Positions 26,827 through 35,862 of a DNA stretch of 64,000 nt are shown here, in pieces (position 1 is the first letter of the stretch; the number at the start of each line of letters is the position of its first letter). This DNA comes from Mesorhizobium_G sp050247155. GTDB taxonomy: Bacteria; Pseudomonadota; Alphaproteobacteria; Rhizobiales; Rhizobiaceae. A program made the translations under genes and the position numbers. The notes under the pieces are model-generated. The model was not told the DNA's origin, searched no databases, and saw only the letters and a list, made by a program, of their open reading frames with translations. The stretch spans positions 24,239 to 88,238 of the forward strand of contig JBFWUS010000011.1 in NCBI GenBank assembly GCA_050247155.1, given 5' to 3'.

Positions 26827-27297
26827 CTAATCCGCTTTCACGATCACCGCGCTTTCGAACTCGATGACCTTGTCGCCTTTGGAATCCTGGCCTTCGCCCC
26901 AAACGGTGAGCAGGCGATAGCCCGGCCGTGAAGCCAGAGCGCGGTGGCCGGTGACCTTGCGGGTAAATGTCACCGTCTCGCCGGCGAACACCGGCTTCAG
27001 CCATTTCAGGTTCCGGAAGCCGGGCGAGGCGCCGACGCTGGGTGCCGGGCCAGTGCCATCCCAGGCTTCCGTGCCCTTCAGCATGCCGGTGCGGACATTG
27101 TATTTCATCCAGGTGGCGGCGGTGTGCCAGCCAGAGGCGCAGAGCGCGCCGAACACTGTGCCCTTGGCAGTCTCTTCCGACAGATGAAACGGCTGCGGAT
27201 CGTATTTTTTCGCGAAAGCGACGATCTCGTCCGGATCGAATTTGTGGGACCCCAGCGTCACAGTCTCATTGAGCTGGAAAAAATCGTCGAGGCTCAT
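26827..27297 (-). CDS. MaoC-like hydratase/dehydratase, second of a pair
   Basis: A 156-residue hot-dog-fold protein. FAKKYDPQPFHLSEETAKG carries the hydratase-2 motif (D-P-Q-P-F-H), and LCASGWHTAATWMKYN and WLKPVFAGETVTF are further family landmarks. R-hydratases of this family act on enoyl-CoA. The start at ATG 27297 overlaps the upstream MaoC gene by four bases. The two proteins are clearly paralogous and may form a heterodimer, as known for some split MaoC enzymes. Substrate unknown. Confidence 0.88.
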   Translation of the reverse strand: MSLDDFFQLNETVTLGSHKFDPDEIVAFAKKYDPQPFHLSEETAKGTVFGALCASGWHTAATWMKYNVRTGMLKGTEAWDGTGPAPSVGASPGFRNLKWLKPVFAGETVTFTRKVTGHRALASRPGYRLLTVWGEGQDSKGDKVIEFESAVIVKAD

Positions 27298-27767
27298 GCG
27301 CCTGCCTCCGTTGGGATGCTTCTCGTCAGGAACATGCCGGTGTTCTGCAATTCGAACACCTGCTCGCCGCGCTGGTTCACCATCTCGGCCCGCATGGTGA
27401 TGAAGCCGAGATTCGGCCGCTTGGCCGAGACGCGCTTCGACAGGACGGTGGACGATGCGGTCAGCGTGTCGCCGGCCAGCACCGGTCTTTTCCATTTTAC
27501 ATGCTCGATACCGGGCGCACCCTGCGATGTCGAATGAAGCAGCAGGTTGTCGCACAAGAGCCGCATGAACATGGAGCAGGTGTGCCAGCCGGAGGCCGAA
27601 AGCCCGCCCAGGATGCTTTCCTTGCCGGCTTGCTCATCGACATGCATCGGCTGCGGGTCAAACTCGCCGGCAAACTCGATGATTTCCTCGGCGCTCACCG
27701 TCTTGGAGCCGAACTGCATCGTCGCGCCCTCGACGAAATCTTCATAGGCCCATTTCTTGTCGGTCAT
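27294..27767 (-). CDS. MaoC-like hydratase/dehydratase, first of a pair
   Basis: A 157-residue hot-dog-fold protein paralogous to the next gene: FAGEFDPQPMHVDEQAGKES, LSASGWHTCSMFMRLL, WKRPVLAGDTLTA. The catalytic Asp and His of the hydratase motif are present. It is the first gene of a coupled pair (four-base overlap). The start at 27767 (MTDKKWAYED) is chosen because the upstream frame has no family similarity. Its promoter would lie in 27768-27968, shared with the divergent DUF1097 gene. Confidence 0.88.
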   Translation of the reverse strand: MTDKKWAYEDFVEGATMQFGSKTVSAEEIIEFAGEFDPQPMHVDEQAGKESILGGLSASGWHTCSMFMRLLCDNLLLHSTSQGAPGIEHVKWKRPVLAGDTLTASSTVLSKRVSAKRPNLGFITMRAEMVNQRGEQVFELQNTGMFLTRSIPTEAGA

Positions 27768-27968
27768 GCAATGCCCTCGGTCGATCGTGCCGGGACAATG
27801 CAGGCTATGGGCATCGCTGACAATGGACCACGAGGGGCAGTCGGGTGGGACTCTGCCGAATGGCCTTAGCCGGGCGATCTTCAATGCATTTCGAAATGAG
27901 TTTGATGCGGAAGACGGCAAGACCCGACGCGTTGGCAAGCCTAGATGTGTTGCCGAATGGAGGGCATC

Positions 27969-28499
27969 ATGTCTCGTTTGGCAGCATCGGCCGCTAGCAT
28001 CGGCGTGTTGAGTGCGGCGCTCGTCTGGCTTTATGTTGGACCGTTAGCATCCCTGGGACTGCAGACATGGGCCGGCTTCATTGCCTGGGGCGCTTACGCA
28101 CATGCCGGCGGCGGCTGGCGCGTTGCTGGCATCAACCTGTCCGGGCACCTTTTGGGCGCGATCCTCAGCGTTGCCGCGCATATGCCGATTACGCTCCTGG
28201 CGGATCTGACGGGCGTGCCGGCGGCCGCCGGTCTGCTGGTGGGTTTAGGTTCCGCCGCCTTCGTGTTGGCGTCGCGCTCGCCGCTTTTTGCAACGATCCC
28301 GGCCGCCGTCTACGGCTTCTCCTGCGCCGCGGTGCTGATCAATGTAGCGAAGCTCCCGGCAAGCCTGACCGCGCTGCCGCCGGCGCAGAATCCATTGTTC
28401 GTCGTGGCGCTGTCTATGACAATCGGCATTGGGTTCGGGCTGGTCTGCGATTGGCTGACCGAGCGCTTGCAGGGCAGGAGTAAGGCGGCGGCTGCTTAG
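27969..28499 (+). CDS. DUF1097-like membrane protein
   Basis: A 176-residue protein with five or six hydrophobic segments, Gly/Ala-rich, resembling DUF1097 inner-membrane proteins such as YcdZ (GLQTWAGFIAWGAYAHAGG, FATIPAAVYGFSCAAVL). Function is unknown, though relatives are sometimes treated as small-molecule permeases. The start at ATG 27969 (MSRLAAS) is preferred. Its stop overlaps the convergent corA-like gene by four bases. Confidence 0.65.
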   Translation: MSRLAASAASIGVLSAALVWLYVGPLASLGLQTWAGFIAWGAYAHAGGGWRVAGINLSGHLLGAILSVAAHMPITLLADLTGVPAAAGLLVGLGSAAFVLASRSPLFATIPAAVYGFSCAAVLINVAKLPASLTALPPAQNPLFVVALSMTIGIGFGLVCDWLTERLQGRSKAAAA

Positions 28500-29470
28500 A
28501 GCCAGCCTTTTCGCCGGAACAGCCAGAACGGAAGGATCGCCGACAAGACCATCAGCCCGAGCGCCCAAGGATAGCCCAGCATCCATTTGAGCTCGGGCAT
28601 GACGTCGAAGTTCATGCCGTAGATCGAGGCAACCAAGGTCGGGGGCAGGAAGACCACCGCCGCCACAGACACGATCTTGATGATGCCGTTCTGCTCGATG
28701 TTGATCATGCCAAGGGTCGCGTCGAGCAGGAATGTGATCTTCTGCGACAGGAATGACGCGTGGTCGGTCAGCGAGGCTACGTCGCGTGACAGCGTTTTCA
28801 CCCGCGCACGCATATCCTTCCCGCCCTTGGTCTGGCCCGCTGCGTTGGTCAGGAAGCCGGACAGGCGCTGCAGTGAAATCAGGCTGTCGCGCATGTTCGC
28901 GGTCAGCGATTCCTTGCGGCCGATGGCCTTCAGGATCTGCTGGAAATTTCGATCGCGCTGCGAGGCCTTCTGCTGGCTCGGGCTAAAGATGTCCTTCGAC
29001 AGCAATTCGACATGTTGGGAGATATGCTCCAGCACGTCGGCCAGCCGGTCGACGATGGCTTCGAGCAGACCGATCAGGATCGTTTCGCCGGTCGTGCAGC
29101 CGATCGCTGCCTTTTCCGCGCGGATAGGAAAAGTCAAAAAAGCGCGCGGCTCATTGTAACGGATCGTCACCAGCGTGTTGCCGCGCAGCACGAAGGTCAC
29201 CGGCGACATGATCGGCTCGTCACTCTCGACCTGCGAGGGCAGGGTAGCGGTCATGAAATAGGCGCCGTCCTCGACATAGAGGCGGCTGGAAATCTCGATC
29301 TCCTCCATCTCCTCGCGCGTCGGAACGCCGATGCCGAGCCATTTTTCGACCGCGGCTTCCTCTTCCTTGGTGGGATTGGACAGGTCGGCCCAGACGATCT
29401 TGGATGTCTCGGTCTCCAGTCCATCGATGGCGCGCAGCCGATCGTTCTCCACGACGAATGCCTTGATCAT
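28496..29470 (-). CDS. corA: CorA-family magnesium/divalent-cation channel
   Basis: A 324-residue inner-membrane channel: a large cytosolic N-terminal funnel, then two C-terminal helices with the signature YGMNFDVMPEL in the loop between them. The G-M-N motif forms the selectivity filter of pentameric CorA. The second helix ends with a basic LFRRKGWL tail. The start at ATG 29470 (MIKAFVVEND) is taken over 29509. It is monocistronic, converging with DUF1097. Substrate could be Mg2+, Co2+ or Ni2+. Confidence 0.92.
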   Translation of the reverse strand: MIKAFVVENDRLRAIDGLETETSKIVWADLSNPTKEEEAAVEKWLGIGVPTREEMEEIEISSRLYVEDGAYFMTATLPSQVESDEPIMSPVTFVLRGNTLVTIRYNEPRAFLTFPIRAEKAAIGCTTGETILIGLLEAIVDRLADVLEHISQHVELLSKDIFSPSQQKASQRDRNFQQILKAIGRKESLTANMRDSLISLQRLSGFLTNAAGQTKGGKDMRARVKTLSRDVASLTDHASFLSQKITFLLDATLGMINIEQNGIIKIVSVAAVVFLPPTLVASIYGMNFDVMPELKWMLGYPWALGLMVLSAILPFWLFRRKGWL

Positions 29471-29632
29471 CGCCGGGTCTCCCTTGTTCAGGGTTGCTGG
29501 GGCGTCCAAATGGGCGCGGTTATGGAGATTGACGCGGCTGAAAACCTTGGCCGCCAGCCGCGACTGCCGGCCCGATAGACCCGCTGGCGGGCAAGGTCAA
29601 GCCGGAGATTTCTTGTCACGTCGCGCCGTCAT

Positions 29633-29803
29633 CTACACAGCCAATCCTAGCGCGCGTGCGAGCCATGCCAGGACGATAAGGCCGAGAATGACGGCAAACA
29701 GAATCAGGCACCGTCTTCGCCATTCCTCCGTGTCGAACAGTTCGCGCGTACCGGGTGGCGAGTTATGGCGCCACCAATTGTCCACGAAGTCTTTCAATTT
29801 CAT
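29633..29803 (-). CDS. Small single-span membrane protein (56 aa)
   Basis: A 56-residue protein: a soluble N-terminal part (MKLKDFVDNWWRHN, then TEEWRRR) followed by one membrane helix (LILFAVILGLIVLAWLARAL). GGAGGG precedes ATG 29803 at good spacing. The family is not recognised. It sits between corA and ychF, both on the same strand, and may be expressed separately. Confidence 0.6.
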   Translation of the reverse strand: MKLKDFVDNWWRHNSPPGTRELFDTEEWRRRCLILFAVILGLIVLAWLARALGLAV

Positions 29804-29867
29804 GGCTTGACCCTCCGCCGCAATTTGCATGTAGGGAGGCGATCTCGGGGATTAAAGTTCGAAGCTC

Positions 29868-30971
29868 TTAGGTATTGAACTTGAACAGCAAGATGTCGCC
29901 GTCCTGCACGATGTACTCCTTGCCTTCGTCGCGCGCCTTGCCTGCCTCCTTCGCCGCGACTTCGCCGCCCAGCGTCACATAGTCGTTGTAGGCGATTGTC
30001 TGGGCGCGAATGAAGCCGCGCTCGAAATCGGTGTGGATCACGCCGGCTGCCTGCGGCGCCTTGGTGCCGCGCTCAATGGTCCAGGCGCGCGTCTCCTTCG
30101 GCCCGGCGGTAAAATAGGTGATCAGGTGCAAGAGGTCGTAGCCGGCGCGGATCAGCTTGTCCAAGCCCGGCTCGGTGAGACCGAGATCGGCCAGGAATTC
30201 CATTTCCTCATCGTCGGGCAACTGCGCCACTTCAGCTTCGATCGCCGCCGAGATGATCACGGTCGACGCACCCTGTCTGGCAGCCATCTCCTCGACCGCC
30301 TTGGTGTGCTCGTTGCCGGTGGCGGCGTCTGATTCGGCGACGTTGCAAACGTAGAGCACCGGATGGGCGGTCAGCAGGTTGAGGCCCTGCAGCGTTCTCA
30401 AATCTTCGGCGGCGATGCCCTTCAGCAATACGCGGCAAGGCTTGCCATCCTGCAGCAGCGCCAGCGCCTGCTCCATGACGGGTAGGACGGTCAGCGATTC
30501 TTTGTCCTTGGCCTGCGCGCGCTTGCGCACGTTGACGATACGGCGCTCAAGGCTTTCGAGGTCTGACAGCATCAGTTCTGTCTCGACCGTATCCGCGTCG
30601 GCCACGGGATCGATGCGGCCTTCGACATGGGTGATGTCGTCGTCCTCGAAGCAGCGTAGCACGTGCACGATGGCATCGACTTCTCGGATATTGGCCAGGA
30701 ATTGGTTGCCGAGGCCTTCACCCTTCGACGCACCGCGCACCAGGCCGGCGATATCAACGAAGTTGATGCGTGTCGGGATGGTCTCCTTCGACTTGGCAAT
30801 CGCCGCGATCTTGTCCAGCCGCTTGTCAGGAACCGCGACTTCGCCGGTGTTCGGCTCGATGGTGCAGAACGGATAATTGGCGGCCTGCGCGACTGCCGTG
30901 CGCGTCAGCGCGTTGAAAAGCGTCGATTTGCCAACGTTGGGCAAGCCAACGATGCCGCATTTGAAACCCAT
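29868..30971 (-). CDS. ychF: Ribosome-binding ATPase YchF
   Basis: Universally conserved Obg-family P-loop protein of 367 residues that prefers ATP and binds the ribosome. G1 motif GIVGLPNVGKST near residue 7, then NYPFCTIEPNTG, and the C-terminal TGS/ACR segments ending DGDILLFKFNT, all typical of YchF. Its place downstream of pth and rplY is a conserved alphaproteobacterial arrangement; 63 bases separate it from pth. Confidence 0.97.
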   Translation of the reverse strand: MGFKCGIVGLPNVGKSTLFNALTRTAVAQAANYPFCTIEPNTGEVAVPDKRLDKIAAIAKSKETIPTRINFVDIAGLVRGASKGEGLGNQFLANIREVDAIVHVLRCFEDDDITHVEGRIDPVADADTVETELMLSDLESLERRIVNVRKRAQAKDKESLTVLPVMEQALALLQDGKPCRVLLKGIAAEDLRTLQGLNLLTAHPVLYVCNVAESDAATGNEHTKAVEEMAARQGASTVIISAAIEAEVAQLPDDEEMEFLADLGLTEPGLDKLIRAGYDLLHLITYFTAGPKETRAWTIERGTKAPQAAGVIHTDFERGFIRAQTIAYNDYVTLGGEVAAKEAGKARDEGKEYIVQDGDILLFKFNT

Positions 30972-31034
30972 GATGGAAATCCTAACGGAAAACGGAAGGT
31001 TGGCCCGGCCTATGGGCGAAAGAGGACAGAATCG

Positions 31035-31784
31035 TCAAGTCTCGCCCTTGCCGAAGAGTTTTTTGAGCATCGCCGCCATCGGCCCGCTTTCCGGTATCGC
31101 GACAGCCGGCTTTTGCGGGCGTGCTTGGCGGATGTGGCTTCGCGCTTTCTTGGCCGGTTTGGCGCTGCCGCCATCGTCCGATACGGGACCGGTCGCCGGC
31201 CCGCCGCCCTGCGAGCCGCCGCCGACCGCCAGCGCGACCTTGTTCATCAGGCCGCTGTCATCAGCCTTGACGATCATGTCGGCATTGTCGGCGATGACGT
31301 CGAGCAATGGATCGAGCCAGGTTTTGTCCGACTTGGCGAAATCGCCCAGGACATGGCCGTGGACGAGTTCTTTCACGCCGGGATGACCGACACCGATGCG
31401 GATGCGGCGATAGTTGGGTCCCAGATGCTGGTCGAGCGAACGAATGCCGTTGTGTCCGCCTGCGCCGCCGCCCGTCTTGATGCGCAACTTTCCCGCCGCC
31501 AGGTCGATCTCATCATAGAGCACGGTCAGCGCCGACGGTTCGAGCTTGTAGAACCGCATGGCCTCGCCAACGGCCTGGCCGGAGAGGTTCATGAAGGTTT
31601 GCGGCTTGATCAGCAGGACTCTCTCGCCAGCCAGCTTGCCTTCGGCGATCTCGGCCTGGAATTTCTTCGACCAGGGCGAAAAGGAATGGCGGCGGGCTAT
31701 CGCGTCCGCCGCCATGAAGCCGACATTGTGCCGGTTGTTCGCGTATTTCGATCCGGGATTGCCCAGTCCTGCAATGACGTACAT
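31035..31784 (-). CDS. pth: Peptidyl-tRNA hydrolase
   Basis: Recycles peptidyl-tRNA released from stalled ribosomes. It has 249 residues with the catalytic region MYVIAGLGNPGSKYANNRHN (active-site His in NRHNVGF), LIKPQTFMNLSG and GGAGGHNGIRS. The C-terminal 60 residues form a Pro/Lys/Ala-rich extension absent from the E. coli enzyme but common in rhizobia. It lies 41 bases downstream of rplY, probably co-transcribed. Confidence 0.97.
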   Translation of the reverse strand: MYVIAGLGNPGSKYANNRHNVGFMAADAIARRHSFSPWSKKFQAEIAEGKLAGERVLLIKPQTFMNLSGQAVGEAMRFYKLEPSALTVLYDEIDLAAGKLRIKTGGGAGGHNGIRSLDQHLGPNYRRIRIGVGHPGVKELVHGHVLGDFAKSDKTWLDPLLDVIADNADMIVKADDSGLMNKVALAVGGGSQGGGPATGPVSDDGGSAKPAKKARSHIRQARPQKPAVAIPESGPMAAMLKKLFGKGET

Positions 31785-31825
31785 AGCCGGAACCTCGCAA
31801 TTCCCGGAAAGCGGGAAGGACGGGT

Positions 31826-32473
31826 CTATTCCTCGTCCTTGTCGCCGCCCTTGATGGCTTCGGTGGTCGGCGCGACCGGCGCGCTGTCGTCCGCCGCCGT
31901 CAGACCGGCCGTGCCGGCAATGGTAGCGATGGTGAAGTCACGGTCCGAGATGACCGGCTTGACGCCGGCCGGCAGCTTGACCGCCGAGATATGAACGGAA
32001 TCGCCAATATCCACACCGGTCAGGTCGACCGTAATGAATTCCGGGATCGCGTTGGCGGGGCAGTGGAACTCAACCTCGTGGCGCACGATGTTCAGGGCGC
32101 CGCCACGCTTCAGGCCCGGCGACTTGTCCTGATTTACGAAGTGCACTGGGACGTCGACGTTAACCTCGGTGTCTTTCGAGACCCGCAGGAAGTCGACATG
32201 GGTCGGGAAATCCTTGACCGGATCGAGCTGGTAATCCTTCGGCAGAACCTGGATCTTCTCGCCGTCGACGTTGATGGTCGCCAGCGTGGTCAGAAACCCG
32301 CCGCCGTGGATCTTGTAGTAGACGTCCTTGTAGGACAGGGCGATCGCCAGGGGAGGCTTTTTATCGCCATAGATGACTGCAGGCACTTTGCCGTTGCGGC
32401 GAACTGCACGGGCGGACCCCTTACCGACCGTTTCGCGCGCTTCGGCCGTGAGCTCGTAAGTTTCGTGGCTCAT
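31826..32473 (-). CDS. rplY: Ribosomal protein bL25, long (Ctc/TL5) form
   Basis: 5S-rRNA-binding protein of the large subunit. Its 215 residues comprise an N-terminal L25 domain (ELTAEARETVGKGSARAVRR, VPAVIYGDKKPP) and a C-terminal Ctc/TL5 beta domain (FHCPANAIPEFITVDLTGVD). It has an acidic tail ending KGGDKDEE. AGGAAG precedes ATG 32473. It is first of the rplY-pth-ychF block. Confidence 0.96.
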   Translation of the reverse strand: MSHETYELTAEARETVGKGSARAVRRNGKVPAVIYGDKKPPLAIALSYKDVYYKIHGGGFLTTLATINVDGEKIQVLPKDYQLDPVKDFPTHVDFLRVSKDTEVNVDVPVHFVNQDKSPGLKRGGALNIVRHEVEFHCPANAIPEFITVDLTGVDIGDSVHISAVKLPAGVKPVISDRDFTIATIAGTAGLTAADDSAPVAPTTEAIKGGDKDEE

Positions 32474-32550
32474 GGCACTTCCTTTCGCGTTTTGTTTGGA
32501 GCGCTTACGGGCAATTTCTCATCGACGATGGGAGCCGGTCCGTAAACGTC

Positions 32551-32575
32551 GAAAGCCGCCGGGTAGGCGGCTTTC
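32551..32575 (-). terminator. Strong hairpin, probable terminator downstream of fsr
   Basis: A perfect 10-bp stem, GAAAGCCGCC against GGCGGCTTTC, with loop GGGTA. The A-rich foot and T-rich end of the stem are typical of intrinsic terminators. It lies between the fsr stop (32661) and the rplY start, so it probably ends fsr transcripts; it could also act on plus-strand readthrough. Confidence 0.65.
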
Positions 32576-32660
32576 CGCTGCGTTGCCTCCAAGGGTGTCT
32601 ACGCAGGTGGCGGCTCTATAGTCGAAGCAGGCTCTGCTGGCAAGGCATGCGATGACGCGG

Positions 32661-33866
32661 TCAGGGCCTGCGCTTCATGAAGCCGCTTGGCAGAAACACC
32701 GTCAGGAGACCGAGCAGCGGCAGGTAGGAGCACACCTTGTAGACATATTCGATGCCCTTGTAGTCGGCCAGGATGCCAAGCGCGGCGGCCGCGATGCCGC
32801 CCATGCCGAAGGCAAAGCCAAAGAAGATGCCGGCGATCAGCCCGACACGGCCCGGCACCAGTTCCTGCGCGAAGACGACGATCGCCGAGAACGCCGACGA
32901 GAGGATCAGGCCTACGAGGACGACCAGGATGCGCGTCCAGAAGAGGTCGGCATAGGGTAGAGCCAATGTGAATGGCAGGCAGCCCAGGATCGAAAACCAG
33001 ATGACGGCTTTCGGTCCAAAACGGTCGCCGAACGGCCCGCCAAGCAGGATGCCGAGCGCCGATGCTCCAAGGAAAAGGAACAGCAGGATCTGCGATTCCT
33101 GCACCGACACGCCGAATTTTTCGATGGTGTAGAAAGTGAAGTAGCTCGAGATTGACGCCATGTAGATGTTTTTCGTGAACACAAGCAGGGTCAGCACACC
33201 GAGCGCGACCATCACACGACGGCGCGGCAAAGGCGGCATCAGGCTGCCGAGCGCCCTCTTCGAAGGGTTGCGTTGTTCGTGGGCGTACCAGAGGCCAACA
33301 CGAAACAGCACAAATATCCCGACTGCCGCCAGCACGGTGAACCAGGAGATGCTCCCCTGCCCGAACGGCACGACGATGAAGGCCGCCAAAAGCGGGCCGA
33401 GCGACTGGCCAAAATTGCCGCCGACCTGAAAGAGCGACTGCGCCAAGCCGAAGCGGCCACCGGAGGCCAATCGCGCCACGCGCGAGGCTTCGGGGTGGAA
33501 GACCGCAGAGCCGATGCCAATGAGCGCGGCGCCGATGAGCAGCAGCCAGTAGTGGCCGGCATAGGCCAGCACGACTAGGCCGATCAGAGACGAGGCCATA
33601 CCCCAGGGCAGGGAAAAGGGTAGCGGCCGCCGGTCAGTGTAAAGGCCGACGACTGGCTGCAACAAAGACGCCGTGACCTGAAAGGTGAAGGTCAACAGTC
33701 CGATCTGAAGGTAGCTCAAATCGTAATTGTCCTTCAGCAGCGGATAGATCGCCGCCAGCAAAGACTGCATGATGTCGTTGACCATATGGCCGAACGAGAC
33801 GGCTATGATGATCAAAAACGTGGTCGTCTCGGTGCTGGAGGGGCGGTTGGCGGTCAGGTCAGTCAT
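32661..33866 (-). CDS. MFS efflux transporter, fosmidomycin-resistance (Fsr) type
   Basis: A 401-residue major-facilitator protein with 12 predicted helices. VSFGHMVNDIMQSLLAAIYP, LLQPVVGLYTDRRPLP and GSAVFHPEASRVARLAS are characteristic of the Fsr subfamily, which exports fosmidomycin and related compounds. The start at ATG 33866 (MTDLTANRPS) is chosen. It is divergent from an AraC-type regulator with 101 bases between, so that regulator probably controls it. The pair interrupts the usual prs-rplY neighbourhood. Confidence 0.88.
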   Translation of the reverse strand: MTDLTANRPSSTETTTFLIIIAVSFGHMVNDIMQSLLAAIYPLLKDNYDLSYLQIGLLTFTFQVTASLLQPVVGLYTDRRPLPFSLPWGMASSLIGLVVLAYAGHYWLLLIGAALIGIGSAVFHPEASRVARLASGGRFGLAQSLFQVGGNFGQSLGPLLAAFIVVPFGQGSISWFTVLAAVGIFVLFRVGLWYAHEQRNPSKRALGSLMPPLPRRRVMVALGVLTLLVFTKNIYMASISSYFTFYTIEKFGVSVQESQILLFLFLGASALGILLGGPFGDRFGPKAVIWFSILGCLPFTLALPYADLFWTRILVVLVGLILSSAFSAIVVFAQELVPGRVGLIAGIFFGFAFGMGGIAAAALGILADYKGIEYVYKVCSYLPLLGLLTVFLPSGFMKRRP

Positions 33867-33967
33867 TTGCGGTCGTTCTTTTGAGGTTTGCGGCCGACTT
33901 CTTAGCCGGATTGCGAGGTTGCCGCTTTCGTGCAAAGGTCCATTTCTTTCGCGAGTGGGCCACTTGA

Positions 33968-34810
33968 ATGAAACCTCGTCCGCATATTTCTGCGGTCCAA
34001 CTCATCGAACTCCACCGTCTACACGAGGTGCGCTGGGCCTGGTTGGAGGATGCGGAAGGCCCGCTTGTCGCGCTGCCGACCGAATACCCCGACGGCTACA
34101 CTGTGCCCGAACATCATCATCGGCGAAGTCAGTTGCTGCATGCGCTTGCAGGCTTGGTGCTGATCAAGACCCGATTCGGGAGCTGGATGGTGCCGCCTGA
34201 CCACGCCATGTGGCTTCCTGCAGGCATCGACCATTCCGTCGACATGCTCGGCCATGTGAGCATGCGGTCAATCTATGTCGAGCCGAATGCGGTCGATGGC
34301 CTGCCGGAAAAATTGCGTGTCGTGGCCATTACCAATTTGATGCGCGACCTGATCATCGAGGCCGCGAAATTGCCCCCGGGCATGGTCGCGATGGGGCGGG
34401 ACGGCTATCTCATGGGGCTGCTTCTGCATGAGATTCCGCGCTTGCCCGAGCGGCCGCTCGGCCTGCCTTTTCCAAACGATCCCCGGCTGCTTTCTCTTTG
34501 CCGCGCCTTCATGGCCGAACCCTCGGCACTGGTTACTATCGACGGTTGGGCCGAACGAGTCGGTATGAGCCGCCGTACCTTCACACGCACCTTTCATAAG
34601 GAGACCGGGCTGTCGCTTTCGACATGGCGGCAACAGGCGCTGCTTTTTGCAGCGATACCGCGATTGGCAGATGGCGAGCCGGTGACGCGCGTGGCGCTCG
34701 ATCTCGGCTACGACAGCGTGCCGGCATTCACGACGATGTTCAGGCGAATGCTGGGTGCCGCGCCGCGGGATTATTTCGGCAAAGCGCGCGGAACGCAGAG
34801 TGTCGCGTAG
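33968..34810 (+). CDS. AraC-family transcriptional regulator
   Basis: A 280-residue regulator with an N-terminal cupin-type effector-binding domain (EHHHRRSQLLHALAG, MWLPAGIDHSVDML) and a C-terminal AraC double helix-turn-helix (WAERVGMSRRTFTRTFHKET, VALDLGYDSVPAFTTMFRRM). The divergent fsr gene is the likely target, since these regulators commonly control a neighbouring efflux gene. It ends five bases from the convergent prs gene. Confidence 0.92.
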   Translation: MKPRPHISAVQLIELHRLHEVRWAWLEDAEGPLVALPTEYPDGYTVPEHHHRRSQLLHALAGLVLIKTRFGSWMVPPDHAMWLPAGIDHSVDMLGHVSMRSIYVEPNAVDGLPEKLRVVAITNLMRDLIIEAAKLPPGMVAMGRDGYLMGLLLHEIPRLPERPLGLPFPNDPRLLSLCRAFMAEPSALVTIDGWAERVGMSRRTFTRTFHKETGLSLSTWRQQALLFAAIPRLADGEPVTRVALDLGYDSVPAFTTMFRRMLGAAPRDYFGKARGTQSVA

Positions 34811-34814
34811 CCTG

Positions 34815-35750
34815 TCAATCGAACAGGCTCGACACACTCTCTTCCAGCGCGGTGCGGGAGATGGCTTCGCCCATCAGCTCGGCGATCGAAATGACGCGGA
34901 TGTTGTGCGCGTCGTTGACGGCCTGAGTCGGCTGAATTGAATCGGTTATGACCAGTTCTTGAAGCTTCGAGCCAGCGATTCGGGCGACCGCACCGCCCGA
35001 CAAAACCCCGTGCGTGATGTAGGCCGTGACGCTTGATGCGCCGTTTTCGAGCAGCGCGTCGGCAGCGTTGCACAGCGTGCCGCCGGAATCGACGATGTCG
35101 TCGTAGAGCAGGCAATCCTTGCCCCTGACGTCGCCGATGATGTTCATCACTTCGGATTCGCCGGGGCGGTCGCGGCGCTTGTCGACGATGGCGAGCTGCG
35201 CATCGAGCCGTTTGGCCAGCGCGCGGGCGCGCACGACGCCGCCGACGTCGGGCGAAACGACCATGACGTTGGCGAGCTGCTTGTATTTCGCCTTGATGTC
35301 GCGGGCCATGACCGGCACGGCGAACAAATTGTCGGTGGGGATATCGAAAAAGCCCTGGATCTGGCCGGCATGCAGGTCGAGCGTCAGCACGCGGTAGCAG
35401 CCGGCACGCGTGATCAGGTTCGAGACCAGCTTGGCCGAGATGGGCGTGCGGCCGGAAGCGCGGCGATCCTGTCGTGCATAGCCGAAATAGGGCATGACCG
35501 CCGTTATGCGCCGCGCCGAGGAGCGCATGAACGCATCGATCATAATCAGCAGTTCCATCAGATGGTCATTGGTCGGATAGGAGGTCGACTGGAGGATGTA
35601 GACGTCCTCGCCGCGCACGTTTTCCTGGATCTCGACAAAGATTTCCTGGTCGGCGAAGCGCCGCACCGCGGCACGCCCCAACGGAATGTTGAGGTATCGG
35701 GCGACGGCCTCGGCCAGCACCCGGTTAGAATTGCCCGCAAAAAGCTTCAT
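34815..35750 (-). CDS. prs: Ribose-phosphate pyrophosphokinase
   Basis: Makes PRPP from ribose 5-phosphate and ATP for nucleotide, histidine and tryptophan synthesis. 311 residues with the ATP loop (NVRGEDVYILQSTSYPTND), the flexible-loop region PYFGYARQDRRASGRTPISA, and the PRPP-binding motif CLLYDDIVDSGGTLCNAADA. A single full-length copy. In many relatives it lies directly upstream of rplY; here the Fsr/AraC pair intervenes. Confidence 0.97.
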   Translation of the reverse strand: MKLFAGNSNRVLAEAVARYLNIPLGRAAVRRFADQEIFVEIQENVRGEDVYILQSTSYPTNDHLMELLIMIDAFMRSSARRITAVMPYFGYARQDRRASGRTPISAKLVSNLITRAGCYRVLTLDLHAGQIQGFFDIPTDNLFAVPVMARDIKAKYKQLANVMVVSPDVGGVVRARALAKRLDAQLAIVDKRRDRPGESEVMNIIGDVRGKDCLLYDDIVDSGGTLCNAADALLENGASSVTAYITHGVLSGGAVARIAGSKLQELVITDSIQPTQAVNDAHNIRVISIAELMGEAISRTALEESVSSLFD

Positions 35751-35862
35751 TGAGTTGCCCTGGCGACGTCCGCTCCGGTGAGGGGGCTTTTAGCCGCCTG
35801 AGCGGTCAATGCAAGCGGGCATGGTTCGTATTGCAAAGATTTAATGACCAAGCATGGCAGCG

